From positions 1 to 64,000 of the forward strand of contig JAXFOY010000010.1 in assembly GCA_034180045.1 (NCBI GenBank): a stretch of DNA of 64,000 nucleotides, written 5' to 3'. Source of the DNA: Eubacterium_B sp034180045. GTDB taxonomy: Bacteria; Bacillota; Clostridia; Peptostreptococcales; Anaerovoracaceae. This document shows, piece after piece, positions 33,798 to 42,076 of this stretch. The translations under genes were made by a program, and so were the position numbers. Positions within the stretch are counted from its first letter, which is position 1; each line of letters begins with the position of its first letter. The notes beneath the pieces were generated by a model. The model was not told the origin of the DNA. It saw only the letters and a list, made by a program, of their open reading frames with translations, and did no database searches.

Positions 33798-35057
33798 ATG
33801 GCACTTAGAAATTGGAAAGATATTCCATTATTTAAGGATGTAACGGATGAGCAGTGGAATGACTGGCATTGGCAGGTTTCACACAGACTGACAACGCTTG
33901 AGGACATCGCTCAGGTCGTAAATTTGACAGAGCAGGAAAGAGCTGACATCGAAAAGGTTATCGACGGATTCAGAGTAGGTATCACACCTTACTATGCCTC
34001 TTTAATGGATCCGGATGATCCGACAGATCCTGTAAGAATGCAGGCAGTACCTACACTTCTCGAAATGCACAGATCACCGGCAGATGATGCGGACCCTCTA
34101 CATGAAGACGCAGACTCACCGGCTCCCGGACTAACACACAGATACCCTGACAGAGTTCTCTTCCTTATTACAGACCAGTGCTCAATGTATTGCAGACACT
34201 GCACAAGAAGAAGACTGGCAGGCGAAACTGACGGAGCAAGATCAAGAGAAGATATAGATGCATGTATTGCATACATCAAGAGAACACCGGAAGTTAGAGA
34301 TGTACTTCTATCAGGCGGAGACGCTCTCTTGGTGGAGGATGATACACTCGAATATATCATTAGCGAACTCAGAAAAATAGAACATGTTGAAATTGTAAGA
34401 ATAGGTTCAAGAACACCTGTTGTTATGCCGATGAGAATTACTGACAAGCTGGTTAATATGCTAAAGAAGTACCACCCAATCTGGCTTAACACACATTTCA
34501 ACCACCCACAGGAAATCACAGCGGATGCTAAAGAGGCGCTGAGAAAGCTTGCCGACGCGGGTGTTCCTCTAGGAAACCAGAGCGTACTTCTAAGAGGAAT
34601 CAACGACGACAAGTCAATCATGATGGATTTGGTTCACGAACTTGTTATGAACAGAGTAAGACCATATTACATCTACATCTGTGACCTATCGGTTGGTATC
34701 GAGCACTTCAGAACTACAATGGCTAAGGGACTCGAAATCATGGAAGGTCTAAGAGGACATACATCAGGATATTGCGTACCTACATTCGTAATCGACGCTC
34801 CTGGCGGCGGCGGTAAGACTCCTGTAATGCCTCAATATGTAATCTCAGAGACACCTGACAAGATTATCCTAAGAAACTACGAGGGTGTTATCACAACATA
34901 TACACAGCCTCGCCTACCTGAAGTTAAATGTAATTTCAACTACAGAAACGGCAAAGAAGGCATTAAGGTTTCAGGCGTATCGGCACTGGGTGAGGGTCTA
35001 CAGATTAAATCTATGGAACCTGCTAACCTTGCCAGACATGAAAGAAATAAACACTAG
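33798..35057 (+). CDS. kamA: Lysine 2,3-aminomutase
   Basis: Radical SAM, PLP-dependent enzyme converting L-lysine to L-beta-lysine, the entry step of lysine fermentation. The 419-residue protein begins ALRNWKDIPLFKDVTDEQW. It has the cluster motif CSMYCRHCTRRR (about residues 130-137), SGGDALL for SAM binding, and the PLP-lysine motif PGGGGKTPV (about residue 345). AAGGAG six bases before the ATG at 33798 supports this start over an in-frame ATG at 33777. Length and motifs match characterised clostridial KamA. Confidence 0.97.
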   Translation: MALRNWKDIPLFKDVTDEQWNDWHWQVSHRLTTLEDIAQVVNLTEQERADIEKVIDGFRVGITPYYASLMDPDDPTDPVRMQAVPTLLEMHRSPADDADPLHEDADSPAPGLTHRYPDRVLFLITDQCSMYCRHCTRRRLAGETDGARSREDIDACIAYIKRTPEVRDVLLSGGDALLVEDDTLEYIISELRKIEHVEIVRIGSRTPVVMPMRITDKLVNMLKKYHPIWLNTHFNHPQEITADAKEALRKLADAGVPLGNQSVLLRGINDDKSIMMDLVHELVMNRVRPYYIYICDLSVGIEHFRTTMAKGLEIMEGLRGHTSGYCVPTFVIDAPGGGGKTPVMPQYVISETPDKIILRNYEGVITTYTQPRLPEVKCNFNYRNGKEGIKVSGVSALGEGLQIKSMEPANLARHERNKH

Positions 35058-35093
35058 TATTTAACGCCATCTTTTAGAATAGGTTTGAATTTA

Positions 35094-35119
35094 ATATAGG
35101 GGACTTCGGTCCCCTATAT
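35094..35119 (+). other. Intercistronic UUCG hairpin between kamA and kamB
   Basis: ATATAGGGGAC (35094-35104), tetraloop TTCG, GTCCCCTATAT (35109-35119). Eleven perfect pairs closed by C-UUCG-G, one of the most stable RNA hairpins. The following sequence is CAATAAATAATT, not a T-run, so read-through into kamB is expected with a stable 3' end for the upstream message. Confidence 0.65.
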
Positions 35120-35142
35120 CAATAAATAATTAAGGAATTGAA

Positions 35143-36162
35143 ATGGGACTGATTTATGATTTATCACAAAAGTATAAGACTTTGTCCATAGTAGGAATGT
35201 CCAAGAATGCGGGCAAGACTACAGCCTTAAATTATTTGATTGAAGAGGCGATGGACGAAGGAATTAAACTTGGTATCACGTCAACGGGTCGTGATGGCGA
35301 GACTGAGGACTTAGTAACCGGAACCGAAAAACCGAGAGTATACTTGGATGAAGATACTCTTGTGGCAGTACCCTCATTTCTGTATGAACTGTCAGATGCA
35401 GGACTTGAGGTAGTACGAGAAACTAAATATTCCACGGCAATAGGAACACTGCTCATATGCAGAGTAAAATCCGCAGGATATGTTCAGGTAGCAGGTCCTG
35501 TTATAAATGCCGAACAAAAGATGCTCTGTCAGGATATGCTCGACGAGGGCTGTGATATGGTAATGATAGACGGAGCAATAGACAGAAAAACCATCGCATC
35601 ACCGGATACATCGGACGCGATTATTCTTGCAACCGGTGCGGTAATATCGAGAAAGATGAATAAGATGGTAGAAGAAACTGCTCATGTGGTTAATCTCTAT
35701 TCTACTGAAGAGTTGGAAAACGGGATGTTTAGAGATGCTATTGAGCAAAATAATTTTGATGATAAGATTATGCTCGTAAGCGAAGACGGAGAAGTTAAGA
35801 AACTTGATCTTCTCACCGGGCTTGGTGCGGCAAGATATATAGATGAAGCGATAGATGACAGCACCAAGTATGTATATATACCGGGAGCGTTTACTAATAG
35901 CGTAATTTCCGATATAAGCACGAAAAAAACAAAACAAGTCAGATTCGTTTTGAAGGATCCGACTAAGATTTTTATAAATACGATGGATTGGGGTAGACTT
36001 AGAAAAAGAGGCTTTAGAGTTTCGGTCCTAAGAAAAATCAAAATCGCATTGATTACAGTTAATCCATGGGCGCCGGCAGGATATACTTTTGATAACAGAG
36101 AACTTTTGCAAGCTATGAAAGAAGCCATTCCTGATATTCCGGTGATTGATGTGAGGATGTAG
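35143..36162 (+). CDS. kamB: Lysine 5,6-aminomutase reactivase subunit KamB
   Basis: 339 residues with an N-terminal P-loop (IVGMSKNAGKTTALNY, about residue 19) and GITSTGRDGE. Works with KamC to swap damaged cobalamin in the B12-dependent lysine 5,6-aminomutase, allowing continued turnover. The C-terminal half has no familiar motif beyond the family. It begins 23 bp after the UUCG hairpin with AAGGAATTGAA before the ATG, and is followed 2 bp later by kamC, its functional partner. Confidence 0.92.
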   Translation: MGLIYDLSQKYKTLSIVGMSKNAGKTTALNYLIEEAMDEGIKLGITSTGRDGETEDLVTGTEKPRVYLDEDTLVAVPSFLYELSDAGLEVVRETKYSTAIGTLLICRVKSAGYVQVAGPVINAEQKMLCQDMLDEGCDMVMIDGAIDRKTIASPDTSDAIILATGAVISRKMNKMVEETAHVVNLYSTEELENGMFRDAIEQNNFDDKIMLVSEDGEVKKLDLLTGLGAARYIDEAIDDSTKYVYIPGAFTNSVISDISTKKTKQVRFVLKDPTKIFINTMDWGRLRKRGFRVSVLRKIKIALITVNPWAPAGYTFDNRELLQAMKEAIPDIPVIDVRM

Positions 36163-36164
36163 AT

Positions 36165-37952
36165 ATGCAATACGGTTCAAACAGAAGACTGGCAAATATA
36201 AAAACGAAGAAAGAAACAGGTCTTGATTATGTAATGCTTAATCTTGACATAATTTCGCCTTTCGGAAAAAAGAAGCTTAAAGCAATGCGCCCGTTTTATC
36301 CCGGCGATGAAGTCCTATTGAGAGAAGAACTGGATAGAACCCGGCAAATTGTTGATTTTATACAAAAATATCCTAAGTTAAAAGACAAAATCCAAGAAAT
36401 TTATATGGAAGTAAAGGATTCGTCAAATACGATTGAAAGAAGTGAAAACAATGTTCTTTCAGTTGTAGAAATATTCGAGGTCAAATCGCTTTTGTTGCAG
36501 ATGAGGCGACTTTTGAAGATAACGAAGGAAAAAGAAATCGTGGCGTATAAGTCTGCTTGTGGCTGTAATGAGGTCAATAAAAGGGATGAAGACAGCCAAG
36601 CCGATTTTGAACAAAATGCACAGCCGGATGATGAATTTAATGAAAAAATAAATATTCCTGAAAAATATTATCTTGAGGATACCGAAGCACTGCTGGATAT
36701 TCTTGATCCCAGAAAAGACAGGATGAATACCTTTTACATATATGATGAGTTTAGCGAAAAGCTGGCTTCATATAGAAAAGAAAAGCGCGAACTTGAGCTT
36801 GAAGTTAGAAGGGTACAGAAAAAGGCAAGGGAAAACCTCCGCAGAGAACACGGTGTTCAGTTGACTCCAAAATTTGATATAGTAGTTGCAAGATCTCACC
36901 CTGAACTTGAGAAAATCAAATCCTTGCAAGAGCTTGAGGCAGTAGACCAGGATTATATGAGCATTACATTCAAACTAAAGCCGAGTGAGGATGTGTTCAA
37001 ACTCACTGAGCTTATGGAGGATTTGAACGAAAAGATAGAGACGGAGGAAGATAGGATAACCGAGATTCTTTCGCGCAAAATAGCCGGTTATAAAGAAGTT
37101 TTACTCAAGAACTGCGACATTATGGGAGAATTCGAGCTTGCTCTTGCAAAAGGTATTTTTGCTATTAAGCGTAAGCTGGTAAAACCTGAGATAGTTCAAG
37201 AACATATTATAGAATTTGAGAATGGAAGGAATCTGCAAGTAGAAGAAATTCTCAACAAAAAAGGAAAGGAATACTGCCCGATTTCAATTCGTCTTGAAGA
37301 TGGAGTCACCTGTATAACAGGTGCGAATATGGGTGGAAAAACAATTTCGCTTAAGCTTTCCGGACAGATGGCAATTCTCGCACAATACGGGTTTTTCGTA
37401 CCGGCAGAAAAAGCAAAAATAGGTTTGTCAAACTACATGCAGATTTTGATAGGAGACAGCCAATCTGTAGAGAGAGGTCTTTCCTCGTTCGGTTCCGAGA
37501 TGGAAGAACTCAAGGAGATTTTTGACCACAGCAAGGACAGGTCGATTATATTAATCGATGAGATAGCCAGCGGTACCAATCCTATTGAAGGCTTGGCGCT
37601 AACAAAGGCTGTAGTAGATTATCTTATAACAAAACCATATATTACCTTAATCACGACGCATTTTGAGACTGTAAGCGAAAAGAAAGGTGTAATAAATATG
37701 CAGGTAAGAGGACTTGCCGATGTAGATTTTGCACTTCTTGACCGAGAGATAAAATATGCAAAGCGACGTGATAGGATAAATATAATAGCAAAATACATGG
37801 ATTATCGACTTTTCAAAGTTGAAGAAACCGGTACAGTTCCTAAGGACGCTCTGAATATTGCAAAAATGCTGGGTATCAGCACGGAAATAATAAATGGAGC
37901 GAAGAAATATATCAATAAGGAGAAAAAAGATGAAAAGCAAACTAAATCTTGA
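36165..37952 (+). CDS. kamC: Lysine 5,6-aminomutase reactivase ATPase KamC
   Basis: 595-residue MutS-like ATPase. The C-terminal ATPase carries Walker A GANMGGKTISLK (about residue 385), Walker B SIILIDEIASGTNP (about residue 465) and the MutS-type ITTHFETVS. The N-terminal 350 residues are helical and lack the mismatch-recognition domain, consistent with a chaperone-like role rather than DNA repair. The relation to KamB and the position directly before kamD-kamE match the known reactivase arrangement. Its 3' end overlaps kamD by 23 bp. Confidence 0.93.
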   Translation: MQYGSNRRLANIKTKKETGLDYVMLNLDIISPFGKKKLKAMRPFYPGDEVLLREELDRTRQIVDFIQKYPKLKDKIQEIYMEVKDSSNTIERSENNVLSVVEIFEVKSLLLQMRRLLKITKEKEIVAYKSACGCNEVNKRDEDSQADFEQNAQPDDEFNEKINIPEKYYLEDTEALLDILDPRKDRMNTFYIYDEFSEKLASYRKEKRELELEVRRVQKKARENLRREHGVQLTPKFDIVVARSHPELEKIKSLQELEAVDQDYMSITFKLKPSEDVFKLTELMEDLNEKIETEEDRITEILSRKIAGYKEVLLKNCDIMGEFELALAKGIFAIKRKLVKPEIVQEHIIEFENGRNLQVEEILNKKGKEYCPISIRLEDGVTCITGANMGGKTISLKLSGQMAILAQYGFFVPAEKAKIGLSNYMQILIGDSQSVERGLSSFGSEMEELKEIFDHSKDRSIILIDEIASGTNPIEGLALTKAVVDYLITKPYITLITTHFETVSEKKGVINMQVRGLADVDFALLDREIKYAKRRDRINIIAKYMDYRLFKVEETGTVPKDALNIAKMLGISTEIINGAKKYINKEKKDEKQTKS

Positions 37953-39483
37953 CTTTGATGTTGTTGCAAGTGCCAGAAATCACGCGGCTAACATTGCTAA
38001 GGACATGCAGGATTTTATTTCAAGACACACGACAGTGTCAACTGAAAGAACTATCCTAAGACTTCTTGGAATCGACGGCGTGGATGATGTTGACACTCCG
38101 CTTCCAAATGTTGTGGTGGATCAGCTCAAAGAAGCAGGTGCTCTTTCAACAGGTGTAGCCTATTGGATTGGTAACGCTATTGTTCAAACGGGCAAGGATC
38201 CGCAGACAATCGCTGAGGAGATGGCTGAGGGTAAGCTTGATATTACAAAGCTGCCAACTTGTTCAGTAGAAGAAGCTGAAGCTGCGCTACAACCTTCAAT
38301 TAAAAAGACATTTGAGAGAATTGACCAGCAGAAGGCAAAGCGTCAGCAATATCTGGATACCATAGGATCTGGTCCGGAGCCATATCTATATGTTATCGTA
38401 GCTACCGGTAATATTTATGAGGACGTTGTACAGGCAAAGGCTGCGGCAAGACAGGGTGCAGATATCATCGCCGTAATCAGAACCACTGCTCAGTCGCTTC
38501 TTGACTATGTACCATATGGTGCTACAACAGAAGGATTCGGTGGTACTTATGCTACACAGGAAAACTTCAGAATCATGAGAAAAGCTCTTGATGAAGTTGG
38601 AGAAGAAGTTGGTAGATATATCAGATTGTGTAACTATTCATCAGGTATGTGTATGCCTGAAATCGCCGCTATGGGTGCGCTCGAAAGACTCGATGTAATG
38701 CTTAACGATGCTATATACGGCATATTGTTCCGTGACATCAATATGCAGAGAACTTTGGTAGACCAGTTTATGTCCAGAGTTATCATCGGATATTGCGGTA
38801 TCATATTCAACTCAGGTGAAGATAACTATTTAACTACAGACGACGCTATTGAAGCAGCACATACAGTAACAGCTTCACAGTTCATAAACGAACAGTTTGC
38901 AGTGCTTGCAAACATTCCGGAAGAACAGATGGGACTTGGCCATGCGTTTGAAATGGATCCTAAGACAGAGAACGGTTTCTTGCTCGAACTGTCACAGGCT
39001 ATCATGGCTAGAGAAATCTTCCCTAACGCAAGACTAAAGTACATGCCTCCAACAAAGTTTATGACAGGTAACATCTTCATGGGACATATTCAGGATGCGC
39101 TTTTCAACCTTGTTGCTATATGGTCACACCAGTCGCTATTGCTACAGGGAATGCTTACAGAGGCTATACATACTCCTCATATGCATGACAGATACCTATC
39201 AATCGAAAATGCTCAGTACATTTTCAACAACTGTAAGGACATAGGCGAAGAAGTTGAATTCAAGAAAGACGGTATAATTCAGACTCGTGCTCAGGAAGTA
39301 CTGAAGAAAGCAGATATACTTCTTGCAGAAGTAGAAGAAGAAGGTCTTTTCACAACTATTGAAAAGGGTATCTTCGGTGGTGTTAAGCGTCCAAAAGACG
39401 GAGGCCACGGTCTTGAAGGAGTAACCACAAGAGGTGAAAACTACTTCAACCCGTTCACAAAGTTGTTCATGGATCATGAGTAA
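37930..39483 (+). CDS. kamD: D-lysine/beta-lysine 5,6-aminomutase alpha subunit
   Basis: Large subunit of the adenosylcobalamin- and PLP-dependent 5,6-aminomutase that converts beta-lysine to 3,5-diaminohexanoate. From the ATG at 37930 (AAGGAG upstream, inside kamC) the protein is 517 residues, the usual size. Recognisable stretches include KSKLNLDFDVVASARNHA at the N-terminus and the TIM-barrel segments VIRTTAQSLLDYVPYGATTEG and GHAFEMDPKTENGFLLELSQA. An in-frame ATG at 37894 is rejected for lack of a ribosome binding site. Confidence 0.96.
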   Translation: MKSKLNLDFDVVASARNHAANIAKDMQDFISRHTTVSTERTILRLLGIDGVDDVDTPLPNVVVDQLKEAGALSTGVAYWIGNAIVQTGKDPQTIAEEMAEGKLDITKLPTCSVEEAEAALQPSIKKTFERIDQQKAKRQQYLDTIGSGPEPYLYVIVATGNIYEDVVQAKAAARQGADIIAVIRTTAQSLLDYVPYGATTEGFGGTYATQENFRIMRKALDEVGEEVGRYIRLCNYSSGMCMPEIAAMGALERLDVMLNDAIYGILFRDINMQRTLVDQFMSRVIIGYCGIIFNSGEDNYLTTDDAIEAAHTVTASQFINEQFAVLANIPEEQMGLGHAFEMDPKTENGFLLELSQAIMAREIFPNARLKYMPPTKFMTGNIFMGHIQDALFNLVAIWSHQSLLLQGMLTEAIHTPHMHDRYLSIENAQYIFNNCKDIGEEVEFKKDGIIQTRAQEVLKKADILLAEVEEEGLFTTIEKGIFGGVKRPKDGGHGLEGVTTRGENYFNPFTKLFMDHE

Positions 39484-39496
39484 GGATGAGGAGGTA

Positions 39497-40294
39497 ATGA
39501 AAATGGCAGAAAATGCAGTACAAACAACTGGAGATCTTACAAAAGTTAAGCCATATGGTGACACCTTAAATGACGGTAAGGTGGAGATGGCGTTTACACT
39601 TCCTGTTCCTTATGGTGAAGAGGCGGAAGAATGTGCAAAGCAGTATGTTAAGAAATTGGGATTTGACGAACCAAGTGTAACATACTATCACGAGTTAGCT
39701 CCGGGATATACTTTCTTCGTAGTTTACGGCGCGGCGCAGCAGACGATTGACTTCACTGCTATCAAAGTGCCTAAAGTAGAAGGTAATGTGCTTGATAGAG
39801 TTGAGTGTGGCGAATGGATAGGCGAAAACATCGGTAGGGATATCGTAGTTGTGGGCGCTTCCATAGAGTCTGATGCTCATACCGTAGGTATAGATGCTAT
39901 CATTCAGATGAAAGGCTTTCACGGTCACTTCGGTCTTGAAAGATTTAAGAATGTAGTAGCATATAATATGGGTTCACAGGTTCCATGCGAAAAACTTATT
40001 GCAAAAGCTAAAGAAGTAAACGCAGATGCAATCTTAGTTTCACAGACTGTAACTCAGAAAGACATTCATATAATGAATCTGACAAAGATGATTGAACTTG
40101 TTGAAGCCGAAGGTTTGAGAGACAAGGTAATCATGACTTGCGGCGGTCCTCGTATATCACATGAATTAGCTCAAGAGTTGGGATATGATGCGGGATTTGG
40201 TCCGGGTAAATATGCAGAACATGTAATGTCATATATCATGCAGGAAGTCGAAAAGAGAAACTGGCAGGATAAGGCAGAAATAGCTTCCAGATAA
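39497..40294 (+). CDS. kamE: D-lysine/beta-lysine 5,6-aminomutase beta subunit
   Basis: Cobalamin-binding subunit of the 5,6-aminomutase, 265 residues from 39497. The B12 motif DxHxxG appears as DAHTVG (about residue 133), with the following FHGHFGLERFKN and the SQTVTQKDIHI and GGPRIS segments of the cobalamin Rossmann domain. MGSQVPCEK includes the region near the PLP-binding lysine described for this enzyme. GAGGAGG precedes the start; a second Met two codons later is also possible. A strong terminator follows. Confidence 0.96.
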   Translation: MKMAENAVQTTGDLTKVKPYGDTLNDGKVEMAFTLPVPYGEEAEECAKQYVKKLGFDEPSVTYYHELAPGYTFFVVYGAAQQTIDFTAIKVPKVEGNVLDRVECGEWIGENIGRDIVVVGASIESDAHTVGIDAIIQMKGFHGHFGLERFKNVVAYNMGSQVPCEKLIAKAKEVNADAILVSQTVTQKDIHIMNLTKMIELVEAEGLRDKVIMTCGGPRISHELAQELGYDAGFGPGKYAEHVMSYIMQEVEKRNWQDKAEIASR

Positions 40295-40324
40295 CCAATC
40301 AGATATATAAAGCGATAAAATATA

Positions 40325-40358
40325 AATTCCGATTGGTGCTTGCCGGTCGGAATTTTTG
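40325..40358 (+). terminator. Intrinsic terminator of the kdd-kam operon
   Basis: AATTCCGATTGG pairs with CCGGTCGGAATT (12 pairs, two G-U) around loop TGCTTG, ending in TTTTT. It separates the kam operon from the CoA-transferase genes, which have their own promoter. Confidence 0.85.
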
Positions 40359-40412
40359 TTAAACATACCCCGGATTTCTACAGCTCGGCTCAGAGGAGAT
40401 TAGGGAACTTCG

Positions 40413-40441
40413 TTTAATTTTAGCTGATTTTATGCTATAAT
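40413..40441 (+). promoter_or_regulatory. Extended -10 promoter of the CoA-transferase operon
   Basis: TGC-TATAAT (40433-40441) with a weak -35 (TTTAAT, 40413-40418) 17 bp upstream. Predicted start is about 30 nt before the first gene, which has AAGGAAAGG. Confidence 0.6.
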
Positions 40442-40478
40442 ATATAAAGTTGATATTTTAAGGAAAGGTGATTTAGAA

Positions 40479-41204
40479 ATGGCAATTAACAAAGTAATAA
40501 CTGCTGACGAAGCGGTAGCCGGCATTAAAGACGGCATGACCATTATGGTTAGCGGATTCCTTGGAACCGGTTCACCTGAGATTCTTATTGACGCACTTGT
40601 CAGAAAGGGCGTAAAGCATCTTACAGTAATCGGTAATGACGGTGGTCTTGCAGAGGGACAGCCTGCAAACGGACCGGGAAAAACTCCAAGAGGAATTGGT
40701 AAACTTCTGGAGCATCACATGGTTGATCACATCATTGCTTCACACTTAGGAGTTAACCCTAGACTTAACGAACAGTTTGCAGATGGAACTCTTACATATA
40801 CACTTGTCCCACAGGGCACACTTGCCGAAAAGATTAGAGCAGCTAACTTCGGGCTTGGCGGCGTGCTTACACCTACAGGCTTAGGCACACCGATGGAAAC
40901 CGAAAAAGATGAGCTTGGCAGGGATAAGATGGTAGTAGAAATCGACGGAAAGAAATACCTTCTGGAGAGACCTCTACGTGCTGATTATGCGCTTTGCAGA
41001 GCTTCGATATGCGATAGGTTCGGTAACTTCACTTGTAATAAAGCGACAAAGAACTACAACTATGTAATGGCAGGTGCTGCTGATAAGGTAATCGTAGCAA
41101 CCGAAAAACTTGTTGAAATCGGTGAAGTTGATCCTGATACATTCCAGGCTTCTGGCGTTCCGGTAGATTATGTAGTGGAAGGAGAACCAAAATGGCAGAT
41201 ATAA
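40479..41204 (+). CDS. atoD: CoA-transferase subunit A (acetoacetate:butyrate/acetate type)
   Basis: Alpha subunit of a family I CoA-transferase, 241 residues. The CoA-binding signature region (GMTIMVSGFLGTGSPEILIDALVRKG) and GNDGG are visible. In lysine fermenters this enzyme moves CoA from butyryl-CoA to the acetoacetate released by Kce, yielding butyrate and acetoacetyl-CoA. That substrate assignment comes from the neighbouring kam genes and not from the sequence. It overlaps the beta-subunit gene by 13 bp. Confidence 0.9.
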   Translation: MAINKVITADEAVAGIKDGMTIMVSGFLGTGSPEILIDALVRKGVKHLTVIGNDGGLAEGQPANGPGKTPRGIGKLLEHHMVDHIIASHLGVNPRLNEQFADGTLTYTLVPQGTLAEKIRAANFGLGGVLTPTGLGTPMETEKDELGRDKMVVEIDGKKYLLERPLRADYALCRASICDRFGNFTCNKATKNYNYVMAGAADKVIVATEKLVEIGEVDPDTFQASGVPVDYVVEGEPKWQI

Positions 41205-41851
41205 AAGCAAGAATTGCTAAGAGAGTAGCAAAAGAGCTACACGACGGAGATGTTGTGAATCTTGGTATCGGTCTTCCAACGATGGTACCTCAGTTCGTAC
41301 CGGAGGATGTAACCGTAACACTTCATTCAGAAAACGGATTTGCAGGTCTTAACTCGGTTATTACAGATATTGCAGATGCTGATGTTGATAATATCGACTC
41401 AGGAGGAACATATGTAACTGTAGTTCCATGGGTAAGCTATTTTGACTCGGCTACAAGCTTCGGTATTATCCGTGGCGGACATGTCGATGCTACAGTTTTG
41501 GGTGCAATGCAGGTAGCACCTAACGGCGACTTGGCAAACTGGATTGTTCCGGGCAAAAAGGTTGCAGGAATGGGTGGAGCTATGGACTTGGTAGTCGGAG
41601 CAAAGAAAGTAATCATCGCCATGACACATACACAAAAGGGTAATCATAAAATCTTGGAGAAGTGCACACTTCCTCTGACAGCCGAAAAAGTTGTTGATAT
41701 GATTATAACTGAGATGGGTGTTATGGAGGTAAGACCTGAAGGTCTTGTAGTTACAGAGCTTCATCCTGATTTTACAAAGGAAGATATCCAGGCCGCTACA
41801 GGTTGCAAACTGATTTTTGCAAATGATATGAAGGTAATGGAAGAAGAATAA
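41192..41851 (+). CDS. atoA: CoA-transferase subunit B
   Basis: Catalytic beta subunit, 219 residues. The active-site glutamate lies in the SENGFAG motif (about residue 50), followed by the conserved oxyanion-type GGGH-like region (IRGGHVDATVLGAMQV) and GMGGAMDLV. Pairs with the upstream subunit in a heterotetramer. AAGGAGAACC precedes the start inside the upstream gene. Confidence 0.92.
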   Translation: MADIKARIAKRVAKELHDGDVVNLGIGLPTMVPQFVPEDVTVTLHSENGFAGLNSVITDIADADVDNIDSGGTYVTVVPWVSYFDSATSFGIIRGGHVDATVLGAMQVAPNGDLANWIVPGKKVAGMGGAMDLVVGAKKVIIAMTHTQKGNHKILEKCTLPLTAEKVVDMIITEMGVMEVRPEGLVVTELHPDFTKEDIQAATGCKLIFANDMKVMEEE

Positions 41852-41863
41852 ATTCAAATATTC

Positions 41864-41897
41864 AAGGTCAATCAAGTTAGATTGACCTTATTTTTTT
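41864..41897 (+). terminator. Intrinsic terminator of the CoA-transferase operon
   Basis: AAGGTCAATC (41864-41873), loop AAGTTA, GATTGACCTT (41880-41889), then ATTTTTTT. Ten perfect pairs. Confidence 0.92.
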
Positions 41898-41987
41898 GCA
41901 TCAAAGATTGATTGTTTATTTTTCAAGGGATTGATAAATTTTGAACAAAAAAATATGGTTAGGCATAACTAATCTTTGTAGGATTTA

Positions 41988-42016
41988 TTGACTTTGATTA
42001 ATTCTGAGAGTAATAT
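41988..42016 (+). promoter_or_regulatory. Promoter of the PFOR gene
   Basis: TTGACT (41988-41993), 17-bp spacer, TAATAT (42011-42016). Predicted start near 42023 places TGTATACAAA (42022-42031) and a second ATTTGTATTAAGTGTATA segment directly at the transcript start. Confidence 0.7.
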
Positions 42017-42021
42017 AAATG

Positions 42022-42056
42022 TGTATACAAAGTTATTTGTATTAAGTGTATATAAT
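42022..42056. promoter_or_regulatory. TGTATACAAA operator-like element at the PFOR start
   Basis: TGTATACAAA contains the palindrome TGTATACA and is identical to the decamer in the kdd leader. Related half-sites TTTGTAT (42036-42042) and GTGTATA (42047-42053) follow. GntR-type regulators commonly bind TTGTATACAA-like sites, but no such regulator is encoded here, so the binding protein is unknown. Confidence 0.45.
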
Positions 42057-42076
42057 TTTAGGAGGGAGATATCCAC

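Noticed and set aside
33992..34621. 209-codon minus-strand frame opposite kamA
   Set aside because: Antisense shadow caused by codon bias in kamA; composition is Ser/Leu-rich without motifs.
36165..37952. MutS-type mismatch repair gene
   Set aside because: Lacks the mismatch-binding domain and sits between kamB and kamD; the KamC reactivase assignment fits better.
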